Source of the DNA: Bacteroidales bacterium
GTDB lineage: Bacteria > Bacteroidota > Bacteroidia > Bacteroidales > UBA12077
NCBI GenBank assembly: GCA_030156305.1
Contig: JASGMZ010000005.1
Location: 1 to 32,747, forward strand
DNA: 32,747 bases
Direction of reading: 5' to 3'
Positions within the stretch are counted from its first letter, which is position 1, and each line of letters begins with the position of its first letter. This document shows, piece by piece, positions 26,211 through 32,747 of the stretch. The translations under genes and the position numbers were made by a program. Under the pieces are notes generated by a model. The model made no database searches and was not told where the DNA came from. It saw nothing but the letters and a program-made list of their open reading frames with translations.

Positions 26211-27200
26211 TTATAATGCATCTTTATCCTGCTCCTCCGGCGTTAAATCAGAGTAAAGAAATTTATTGGTTTCAATCCATTGGTTTAACGAATAATCCCA
26301 TTTGTAAATAATTTCCATATACAGTTCTCCCTCTTCGTTATATTCAGAAAGTGTTTTATCAAAATTAACCCATTTTTTTTTCGAGTAATCCCATTTTTGA
26401 TGGATTACTTCTATTAAACGGCCTTCCCGGCCGTATTGATACATTATCTTTAGTCCGTTAAGCCATTGTTTGGTGTAATTGTTCCATGATATTCTAATTT
26501 CCTGTGTTTTGTCTCCCCTAAAATTATAAAGATATTCGTATTTTCCTTCGGTACTCCATTTTTTGGTGTCTGCATTCCAGTTTTTAATGAAAATTTCGTT
26601 AGGATAGGAATATTCTCCGGGATAATACAACTCAAATTTTTTATAATACTCCCACTCATTTTTTATGCTGTTATATTTGCTAATGGTAATATTGTTTTCC
26701 AAACCATCCATATTGTAATCCATAATATACCGTACGGTATTAATCCATTCTTCGCCTGGCTTTTGCCATTCCTGAAATAATATTTCTTTTCGTTCGTTAA
26801 AACGGTTGTAATAAGATGTTTTTAACTGCGTATTTACCCAATCGTTGAACGATGGCCTCCAGGTCTGTACCAGCTTTTCCTGTTCGTTGCCTTTTTTATC
26901 GTAAGCAAACAATTCCTGGGAAACATTTATCCATGCTTTTTCATCGTAATTCCATTCCTGGGTAAGTGTTCGTATAGGGTCATCATTTTTGTTATAAATA
27001 ATGATTTCACGCTGATAGGTTTCCCATTGGTTTGATTCCCGATTCCAATGATGTTTATATAAAGTGTCAATATTTTCAATACGTAATGAGTCAGTAATTA
27101 ATGAGTCAATTTTTTCGGGCAACTGAGCAGTTAGTATTCCCGAAGAGAGGAGGAGTGTTACTAAGAATAAACATTTTTTTATGACGGTATATTTAAACAT
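26211..27200 (-). CDS. Secreted protein of W/Y repeats
   Basis: This 329-residue protein has a signal peptide (CLFLVTLLLSSGILTAQ). The rest is about nine degenerate repeats of roughly 31 residues with the pattern W-x6-7-W-x9-11-Y and often a following G or N, for example EWNYDEKAWINVSQELFAYD and KWDYSKKKWVNFDKTLSEYN. The repeats make a beta-rich solenoid plausible. They recall DUF3836-type secreted proteins of Bacteroides, but that is not confirmed. There is no sorting domain at the C-terminus (ends PEEQDKDAL). It stands alone between a structured repeat and the divergent CDF transporter gene. Confidence 0.7.
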   Translation of the reverse strand: MFKYTVIKKCLFLVTLLLSSGILTAQLPEKIDSLITDSLRIENIDTLYKHHWNRESNQWETYQREIIIYNKNDDPIRTLTQEWNYDEKAWINVSQELFAYDKKGNEQEKLVQTWRPSFNDWVNTQLKTSYYNRFNERKEILFQEWQKPGEEWINTVRYIMDYNMDGLENNITISKYNSIKNEWEYYKKFELYYPGEYSYPNEIFIKNWNADTKKWSTEGKYEYLYNFRGDKTQEIRISWNNYTKQWLNGLKIMYQYGREGRLIEVIHQKWDYSKKKWVNFDKTLSEYNEEGELYMEIIYKWDYSLNQWIETNKFLYSDLTPEEQDKDAL

Positions 27201-27271
27201 TATCGTGTTTTTATGACAATTTAATAAAATATACAGGCATTATCAACTTTTTGGCGATAATATTTCGCTTT

Positions 27272-27303
27272 TTTGTTCAACCTGATTATTTCCTTTATTT
27301 TTG
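27272..27303 (+). promoter_or_regulatory. Promoter of the CDF transporter gene
   Basis: TTTG at 27272-27275 and TATTTTTG at 27296-27303 are 20 bp apart, a full Bacteroidota promoter. It lies 19 nt before the ATG at 27323, so the ORF-track start at 27251 would be upstream of the promoter. Confidence 0.75.
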
Positions 27304-27322
27304 CATATATTTTATAAATACT

Positions 27323-28276
27323 ATGACAGAAAAACGGAATCAGCAAATAAAATTTGCTTCATGGGTAGGTATCGTTGGCAATTCAATTTTAGCTGTTGTT
27401 AAAATATTTGTTGGTATAGTTTCCGGAAGTTTTGCCGTAATTGGCGATGGAATTGATACCACCACAGACATCTTAACCTACTTTATTACTTTGGTTGCCG
27501 CACGAATAATGAATAAATCTCCTGATTATAAATTTCCCTATGGTTATAATCGTGCCGAAGCAGTTGCTACTAAAGTATTAAGTTTTGTTATCTTTTTTGC
27601 CGGAGCGCAGTTGTTCTTTTCTGCCATAGCAAGAATCATTAAAAATGAACCCCACCAGGTTCCTGCATTATTGGCTGTTTATGTTACGGTGTTTTCTATA
27701 TTGTCAAAAATAGCGCTTGCTATTTATCAACTAAGGGTTGGCAAAAAAATTAACAGTAACATGCTTATTGCCAACGGAAAAAATATGCGTAATGATATCT
27801 TGATTTCCACCTCGGTGTTGTTGGGCTTGCTTTTTGTTCATGTTTTTCACTTACCCGTGTTGGATTTAATTACCGCGATATTAATTGGTACCTGGATTAT
27901 GCGATCGGGATATCGTATTTTTATGGAATCCAGCCGTGAGTTGATGGATGGGACAGATAACCCCGACTTGTATTATAAGATATTTGATGCCGTAGAAGAG
28001 GTAGGCGCTGTTAATCCTCACAGAGTGAGAATAAGAAAGCATTCAAACATGTATACAGTTGACCTGGATATTGAAATTGACGGGAAACTGACAATCGATG
28101 AAGGACATAAAATTGCCAAAAAAGTTGAATTAAATATAAAAACGCGTATTGAGAATGTGTATGATGTGTTAGTGCACATCGAACCTAAAGGGAACCAAGA
28201 GAAAGAAAAATTCGGCCTTTCACGGGATAATATTGATTTGGAATGCAAAAAGAACAAAAATGGAGGAAAAATATAA
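27323..28276 (+). CDS. Cation diffusion facilitator (CDF) family metal exporter
   Basis: This inner-membrane proton-coupled divalent-metal exporter has 317 residues from the ATG at 27323 (MTEKRNQQ); the track start at 27251 lies upstream of the promoter and is rejected. Membrane segments begin SWVGIVGNSILAVVKIFVGIVSGSFAVIGDGIDTTTDI. The transport-site motif in TM2 is DTTTD (DxxxD). In TM5 it is NMRND (NxxxD), where zinc-type members have HxxxD. The C-terminal cytoplasmic domain includes VRIRKHSNMYTVDLDIEIDGKLTIDEGHKIA and a final VLVHIEPKG. The missing TM5 histidine points away from zinc and possibly to manganese. The end overlaps the aminotransferase gene by 17 nt, suggesting coupled translation. 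Confidence 0.93.
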   Translation: MTEKRNQQIKFASWVGIVGNSILAVVKIFVGIVSGSFAVIGDGIDTTTDILTYFITLVAARIMNKSPDYKFPYGYNRAEAVATKVLSFVIFFAGAQLFFSAIARIIKNEPHQVPALLAVYVTVFSILSKIALAIYQLRVGKKINSNMLIANGKNMRNDILISTSVLLGLLFVHVFHLPVLDLITAILIGTWIMRSGYRIFMESSRELMDGTDNPDLYYKIFDAVEEVGAVNPHRVRIRKHSNMYTVDLDIEIDGKLTIDEGHKIAKKVELNIKTRIENVYDVLVHIEPKGNQEKEKFGLSRDNIDLECKKNKNGGKI

Positions 28277-29399
28277 AAAACCACAGGGTTCTTATATCAG
28301 TTTTATGAGCAATAAAGTTAAAGCTCATGGTGGTATTAATCTGGCTCAGGGAATTCCCGGTTTTAACCCTCCGCAGGAGCTTACACAAATTTTAAGTAAA
28401 CTATCAACCGAAAATATACATCAATATGCTCCCGGAATCGGGAATAACGACTTGCTTGAACTTTTATTGAAAAAATATCAATCCGAATATGCCTTTACCA
28501 AAGATGATTTTTTAATCCTGCAAGGTGCTACCGAAGCATTATCGTTGCTTTATATCTATTTTAATAAAATAATACCAAAACCTTTCTCGGCGTTAGCTTT
28601 CGAGCCTGTTTACGAAAGTTATAATAATCTGCCGCAAATTTTTAATACAGGTTTTGTTCCTTTCCCGTTTCAAAACGATTCAACCGTTGATTTTGATAAG
28701 CTGGAAAATACTTGCAGGGATAAAGATGTAAAAGTTATTTTTATGGGTACCCCGGGAAATCCTTTTGGTAAAATATGGAGTAAAAAGGAAATTGACAATT
28801 TACTCAAACTAAGCAAAACCCTTGATATTTTTGTTGTATTTGATGCGGTTTACCGCGATTTATATTTTGAAGAAAAACCTTATATCCCGTTGGATCAATT
28901 TAATCCAAACCTATTTTATGTCAATAGTTTTTCGAAAAAATTTTCTATTACCGGATGGCGTGTAGGATATTTAGTGGCCCATCAAAAGCATATGGAGCAT
29001 ATTAAGCCCATTCATGATTATACCGGCTTATGTGCGCCTTCGATTTTGCAACAGGCAATTGTAGAGTATCTTAAAAATAATAATTACGAAAAAAATTATA
29101 TTGCACCGTTAAGGGAAAAGTTAAAGAAATCATATTCTTTATTATCATCTGCGCTTAAGAACTTAGGTTTTAATGTACCTGAAACGAAAGGCGGATATTT
29201 TGTTTGGGCAGAGTTACCGGAAAAATACCCCGATGGTTTTAAGTTTGCTATTGATTTATATGAAAAACAGCGCGTAGCCGTAATTCCGGGTGAGCATTTT
29301 TCGGCGAATGCGAAAAATTATATTCGTTTAAATATTGCACGCCCTGTGGCTGAAGTGGAAGAAGGTATTGAAAAAATTAAAGCTTTTTTCGGCAAATAA
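28260..29399 (+). CDS. PLP-dependent aminotransferase, methionine/kynurenine aminotransferase type
   Basis: This 379-residue class I/II aminotransferase starts at the ATG at 28260 (MEEKYKK). The track begins at a TTG 27 nt earlier, which would only add a poor tail. Landmarks are GGINLAQGIPGFNPPQEL, HQYAPGIGNNDLLELL, FMGTPGNPFGKIW, VFDAVYRDLYFEEKPYIP and the PLP-lysine region NSFSKKFSITGWRVGYLVAH. The C-terminus has KGGYFVWAELPEKYPDG and FIRLNIA-like YIRLNIARP. It resembles methionine aminotransferases (YbdL type), which convert 2-keto-4-methylthiobutyrate to methionine. It overlaps the CDF gene and converges with aroA, with 12 nt between stops. Confidence 0.9.
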   Translation: MEEKYKKPQGSYISFMSNKVKAHGGINLAQGIPGFNPPQELTQILSKLSTENIHQYAPGIGNNDLLELLLKKYQSEYAFTKDDFLILQGATEALSLLYIYFNKIIPKPFSALAFEPVYESYNNLPQIFNTGFVPFPFQNDSTVDFDKLENTCRDKDVKVIFMGTPGNPFGKIWSKKEIDNLLKLSKTLDIFVVFDAVYRDLYFEEKPYIPLDQFNPNLFYVNSFSKKFSITGWRVGYLVAHQKHMEHIKPIHDYTGLCAPSILQQAIVEYLKNNNYEKNYIAPLREKLKKSYSLLSSALKNLGFNVPETKGGYFVWAELPEKYPDGFKFAIDLYEKQRVAVIPGEHFSANAKNYIRLNIARPVAEVEEGIEKIKAFFGK

Positions 29400-29411
29400 C
29401 AGCAGCTTCAA

Positions 29412-30644
29412 TTATTTATTGTTGATGCCAAATCCAAATGCTATTAAATCATCCCAAAAATCAGGATAGCTTTTTTTAACTACCTCTGGATCATCAATAA
29501 TTAAAACATTATTTTTTATTGCCAGTGGTGCAAAAGCCATAGCCATTCGGTGGTCGTTATAGGTTTTTGCTAAATGGTTTTCCGGAATTTTTAAGGTTTC
29601 ATTTCCTTGCCATTCAAGATAATCTTTTCCGTTGGTTTGCAGATGAATGCCCATTTTTTCAAATTCATTTACCAACGCTTTGATCCGGTCGGTTTCTTTT
29701 ATCGATAGATTGTCCAATCCGGTTAGTTTGAAAGGAATTCCCTTGGCTGCCAGCGTAACCGTTAGTGTTTGAGCTAAATCAGAACAGTTGGTAAAATCAT
29801 ATTCAAAATGCCTGCATGTTGTTTGTATATTTTTTAGACTTAACCACTGTTCATCAAATTTTGATTGAACACCTAAGCTGCTGTAAATATCCGTTAAAAC
29901 CGAATCGCCCTGTAAGCTGTTTTTTAATAATCCCGGTAACTGTATTTCTGCGTTTTTTATGAACGAAATTATTTCGAACCAGTACGAAGCAGCCGACCAG
30001 TCAGATTCTACTATTTCTTCTTTCGGTGAATAATTCCCTTTTTCAACTTCAATAGTGCTTTTATTCCACTGAAAGTTAATGCCATGGTTTTGCATTATTT
30101 TCAATGTCATATCAATATAATCTTTCGAAAGGATTTTATCATCGATATTTATCGTTAACCCTTTTTCTAAAGATGGTGCAATCATTAACAACGCACTAAT
30201 AAACTGGCTGCTGATATTGCCTTTAATGCTTATTGGTTTTGATTTTAGCGTGGAACCTGTAATTTTTAAAGGAGGAAAACCATCTTTTTCCAGGTAATCT
30301 ATTTTTGCACCCAAATCCCTTAAAATATCGACCAGAATATTTATGGGGCGTTGTTTCATCCGTTCGCTGCCTGTTAAAATCCGTTCGCCTGGAGTTATTG
30401 ATAAAAATGCAGTAAGAAATCGCATAGCCGTTCCTGCAGCGCCAATATCTATTACCGGTACAGATAAATGGTTAAGTGCATTAATTAAAACCCTGGTATC
30501 ATTACTTTTTGAAAGATTATATATGTTAAAATCCTCTTCACAAAGTGCCCTAATAATCAATAACCTGTTCGAAATACTTTTCGATGCGGGTAAGTGTATA
30601 ATTTTATCGTTTTGTTTAACGGGGGCTTTAATTTCAATTTTCAT
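29412..30644 (-). CDS. aroA: 3-phosphoshikimate 1-carboxyvinyltransferase (EPSP synthase)
   Basis: This is the sixth step of the shikimate pathway, adding enolpyruvate from PEP to shikimate-3-phosphate. The 410 residues are a little shorter than the E. coli enzyme. Landmarks are LPASKSISNRLLIIRAL, the PEP-site loop GAAGTAMRFLTAF, RMKQRPINILVDILRDLGA, GNISSQFISALLMIAPSL, KETDRIKALVNEFEKMG and NDHRMAMAFAPLA. It starts 2 nt after the aroB stop, forming an aroB-aroA operon. The usual Pro after TAMR is Phe here. Confidence 0.96.
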   Translation of the reverse strand: MKIEIKAPVKQNDKIIHLPASKSISNRLLIIRALCEEDFNIYNLSKSNDTRVLINALNHLSVPVIDIGAAGTAMRFLTAFLSITPGERILTGSERMKQRPINILVDILRDLGAKIDYLEKDGFPPLKITGSTLKSKPISIKGNISSQFISALLMIAPSLEKGLTINIDDKILSKDYIDMTLKIMQNHGINFQWNKSTIEVEKGNYSPKEEIVESDWSAASYWFEIISFIKNAEIQLPGLLKNSLQGDSVLTDIYSSLGVQSKFDEQWLSLKNIQTTCRHFEYDFTNCSDLAQTLTVTLAAKGIPFKLTGLDNLSIKETDRIKALVNEFEKMGIHLQTNGKDYLEWQGNETLKIPENHLAKTYNDHRMAMAFAPLAIKNNVLIIDDPEVVKKSYPDFWDDLIAFGFGINNK

Positions 30645-30646
30645 TA

Positions 30647-31711
30647 CTAAAGTGTGTTATACCATTTTAAAGTTTCCAGCATATCGTTTTTTCGGCAATG
30701 TTGGTTAATTTTTATTTTTCCAAAATCTTCGAGCAATGTAACATTGATGTCAGCTCCTTTGTTTTTTTTATCATGCCCAATAAGTTCGATTATATTTACT
30801 ATATCCGTTTCCGGGATGTTTACTTTTGGATAAGTATTTAATAAATAGTTTACAACCTGCTCCATTTTTTGTGCAGGGAAACCACATAATTTTTTCGAAA
30901 GAAAAATTTCGCATAACATCCCTAAAGCCACAGCCTCACCATGTAATAAATTGTTTTTTTGTTTCATAAAAAAACTTTCAAAAGCATGTCCAAAGGTGTG
31001 TCCGAAATTTAATGCTTTGCGTTGTCCTTTTTCCAGCGGGTCTGTTTCAACATAATGATTTTTTATTTGAACCGACCGGGCAATAAGTTGATTAAGGGTT
31101 TTATAGTTTATGTTCGAGATTTTGTATTGTGTTAAATGCTCAAAATCCTGTTGGTTAAAAATAAGGGTATGTTTAATCATTTCTGCCCATCCCGAAAGGA
31201 TATTTCGTTTATCTAAAGTACTTAAAAAACGACTATCAATAAATACATATTTGGGATGATTAAAAATACCAATTTCATTTTTCAATTTTAAAAAATTGAT
31301 TCCTGTTTTTCCTCCTATCGAAGCATCCACCTGCGATAATAAGGTAGTAGGGATATTTATAAAATCCATCCCTCTCTTAAAAGTGGATGCAGCAAAACCA
31401 CCCATATCACTAATAATTCCACCACCGAGGTTAATAAACAAAGCGTATCTGTCGGCATTGTGCTGGGTTAGAAATTCCCAAATTTTGCTTACTGTATTTA
31501 TCGATTTATTCGATTCTCCGCTTACCGTTTCAATAATGTTTACATCATCAAACAAATCATTTTTTTCTAAAACAGGAAGACAGTATTTTTTGGTATTCTC
31601 ATCTACCAACATAAAAATGTTGCTATAATCCGATTCATCCATAAATTTTTTTATAACGGATTGAATTTCTGTTGTAATGATTATATTTGAAAAGGATGTT
31701 TCAATTTTCAT
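30647..31711 (-). CDS. aroB: 3-dehydroquinate synthase
   Basis: This is the second step of the shikimate pathway, converting DAHP to 3-dehydroquinate with NAD and a divalent metal. The 354 residues match the family. Landmarks are the NAD-binding NLGGGIISDMGGFAASTFKRGMDFINIPTTLLSQVDASIGGKTGINF, WAEMIKHTLI, and the metal-binding GHTFGHAFES with LLHGEAVALGM. It is the first gene of aroB-aroA. No clear -7 box was found in the 225-nt upstream gap. Confidence 0.96.
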   Translation of the reverse strand: MKIETSFSNIIITTEIQSVIKKFMDESDYSNIFMLVDENTKKYCLPVLEKNDLFDDVNIIETVSGESNKSINTVSKIWEFLTQHNADRYALFINLGGGIISDMGGFAASTFKRGMDFINIPTTLLSQVDASIGGKTGINFLKLKNEIGIFNHPKYVFIDSRFLSTLDKRNILSGWAEMIKHTLIFNQQDFEHLTQYKISNINYKTLNQLIARSVQIKNHYVETDPLEKGQRKALNFGHTFGHAFESFFMKQKNNLLHGEAVALGMLCEIFLSKKLCGFPAQKMEQVVNYLLNTYPKVNIPETDIVNIIELIGHDKKNKGADINVTLLEDFGKIKINQHCRKNDMLETLKWYNTL

Positions 31712-31766
31712 AGTACACGGTTTTTTATAAGGTAAAAATAAAAAAAACTATTGGTTTTATGTTTTT

Positions 31767-31877
31767 AATGAAACATCATGTTTGTAAATTATGTATCAAA
31801 GAGAAAGTTACTTATCTTTGAATGAAACATCCATGCACTGAAGTTTACAAAAATGGAAAGAATATAACATGGATGTT
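31767..31877. promoter_or_regulatory. Promoter region with repeated AACAT/ATG sites
   Basis: TATCTTTG at 31813-31820 is a good -7 box. AATGAAACATC occurs at 31767-31777 and again at 31821-31831. AAACAT-C-ATGTTT (31771-31783) and AACAT-GG-ATGTT (31866-31877) are near-palindromes. AACATCCATG (31826-31835) pairs perfectly with CATGGATGTT (31868-31877). These could be operator sites or an RNA stem at the start of the transcript. Confidence 0.4.
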
Positions 31878-31936
31878 CCACAATACCAATTAATTAACTA
31901 AAATATATTCGAGTGAAAAACCAATAAGATTAAATC

Positions 31937-32407
31937 ATGCAATTCGATAATAAAAATAAAGTGTTGAAATTAAATATGAGAAGATATATTGTTCTTTTAC
32001 TTTTTACTACAATTATCGTATTACTTGTTTTTACCCGTTTGCTGAATAATCCTGTTTGGGTTATTGATAAAACCACAGCAATATTAATTACTATTGTCGC
32101 CTACCTAATCTATATTATTATAACTTATATTATTAATTATCAATATATTTTTTATTCCGATGAGGGGGATAAAATTATACTTAAGTATGTTTCCTTAAGG
32201 CCCTTTAATAATAAACGAAATGCTATTGAAATTTTCAAACGAAATTATTCTGGTTATAAAATCTGCAAGTCTTTTTTAAATCTTAAAGAAGAAATAATTT
32301 TTTTTGTTCAAACTCCAAATGGTGTTGCCAAATATCCTCCTATAAGTATAGCTGCCCTTACTCCAAAACAAAAAAAGATCCTTATTAATTCGATAACTCA
32401 GTTGTAA
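31937..32407 (+). CDS. Hypothetical membrane protein with two TM segments
   Basis: This 156-residue protein has a short basic N-terminus and two hydrophobic segments (about 13-36 and 45-70). A soluble part of about 85 residues follows: IFYSDEGDKIILKYVSLRPF, SGYKICKSFLNLKEEIIFFVQTPNGVAKYPPISIAALTPKQKKILINSI. The beta-rich soluble part looks like a small PH-type domain facing the cytoplasm, but that is only an impression. It lies alone between aroB (divergent) and gdhA. I do not recognise the family. The coding call rests on ORF length, a plausible topology and an upstream -7 box. Confidence 0.65.
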   Translation: MQFDNKNKVLKLNMRRYIVLLLFTTIIVLLVFTRLLNNPVWVIDKTTAILITIVAYLIYIIITYIINYQYIFYSDEGDKIILKYVSLRPFNNKRNAIEIFKRNYSGYKICKSFLNLKEEIIFFVQTPNGVAKYPPISIAALTPKQKKILINSITQL

Positions 32408-32469
32408 ATTTTGGCGCAGTTCTATCAGTTAAAATGTGTTTAATATCATATCCTCACATAATACTTTTA

Positions 32470-32532
32470 TTGGCTTATTTCAATATTAAAACCTACATTT
32501 GTCCAAAATTTAAAATGCATGAAAATCATGCA
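32470..32532 (+). promoter_or_regulatory. Promoter and leader hairpin of gdhA
   Basis: TTG at 32470-32472 and TACATTTG at 32494-32501 are 21 bp apart. The leader then has TGCATG-AAAAT-CATGCA (32516-32532), a 6-bp stem, before the ATG at 32568. Confidence 0.5.
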
Positions 32533-32567
32533 AGTTTGATGTTCAACATTAAAACTATACAAAAAAA

Positions 32568-32747
32568 ATGAATGTAGATAAATTAATGATTCAGCTAGAG
32601 CAAAAGCATCCTGGAGAATCGGAGTATTTGCAAGCTGTCCGCGAAGTGTTAGAATCGATAGAGGAAGTATACAACCAAAATCCTCAGTTCGAAGCAGCCA
32701 GTATTATTGAGCGCATTGTAGAGCCCGACCGAATATTAACCTTTAAG
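32568..32747 (+). CDS. gdhA: Glutamate dehydrogenase, N-terminal part (cut by window end)
   Basis: Only the first 60 codons are present and the frame is open to the window end. The ORF track missed it. The translation starts MNVDKLMIQLEQKHPGESEY and contains LESIEEVYNQNPQ and IIERIVEPDRILTFK, which is the conserved start of hexameric NADP-type glutamate dehydrogenases. The enzyme interconverts 2-oxoglutarate plus ammonia and glutamate, linking carbon and nitrogen metabolism. Cofactor preference cannot be read from this portion. Confidence 0.88.
   Translation, partial: MNVDKLMIQLEQKHPGESEYLQAVREVLESIEEVYNQNPQFEAASIIERIVEPDRILTFK

Noticed and set aside
31822-31893. 23-codon ORF (MKHPCTEVYK...) before the small membrane protein
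   Set aside because: Its ATG lies directly behind the -7 box, probably before the transcript start, and the sequence is better explained by the inverted repeat.

Overview
The window looks like a chromosomal segment of a member of the Bacteroidota, probably a free-living Bacteroidales/Marinilabiliales-type organism. The evidence is AT-rich DNA, several Bacteroidota-type -7 boxes (TAnnTTTG, some with TTTG or TTG about 19-21 bp upstream), TonB receptors with a carboxypeptidase-like N-terminal domain, DUF4412- and DUF2200-type genes, and the order sigma-54 activator - lptE - TPR protein - secG - groES - groEL. I cannot name the species from the sequence alone.

Layout. 1-747 has no convincing gene. 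It is a repeat patch: a GC-rich inverted repeat, ATATCRA heptamers with a 17-bp inverted repeat, a GGCTCTATT inverted pair, and a MITE-like fold-back element (607-765) that runs into the end of the first gene. 748-8779 is a minus-strand block transcribed from a promoter near 8830: OmpA-type lipoprotein, radical SAM/SPASM protein, TonB-dependent receptor, LivK-like ligand-binding lipoprotein, YfiR-family protein and hybrid histidine kinase. The last four are spaced by 2-12 nt and look like one envelope signalling operon. The kinase has a CHASE8-like periplasmic region plus HAMP, the input module of the YfiN diguanylate cyclase. This suggests a YfiBNR-like system in which a phosphorelay replaces the cyclic-di-GMP output. 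It is the most novel-looking item here.

8912-13120 (plus) holds dxs, a tRNA-Leu(CAA) with its own promoter and terminator, a dCMP-deaminase-family gene and a CtpA-type S41 protease. 13375-16544 is a second TonB receptor with a small secreted partner. 16554-17766 (minus) is a GNAT acetyltransferase plus kdsB (CMP-Kdo synthesis). 17921-23323 (plus) is the sigma-54 activator, lptE, a TPR-like protein, secG, then groES-groEL. kdsB and lptE both serve lipopolysaccharide, while secG and groESL serve export and folding.

23569-27200 contains a DUF4412-like secreted protein, a DUF2200 gene paired with a TPR lipoprotein, a strongly structured repeat (about 25910-26177) and a secreted protein built from about nine W/Y repeats. 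27323-29399 is a CDF metal exporter overlapping a methionine-aminotransferase-type gene. 29412-31711 (minus) is aroB-aroA. 31937-32407 is a small two-TM membrane protein behind a motif-rich promoter region, and the window ends inside a glutamate dehydrogenase gene (gdhA, first 60 codons). No rRNA, CRISPR array, intact insertion sequence or prophage gene was seen.
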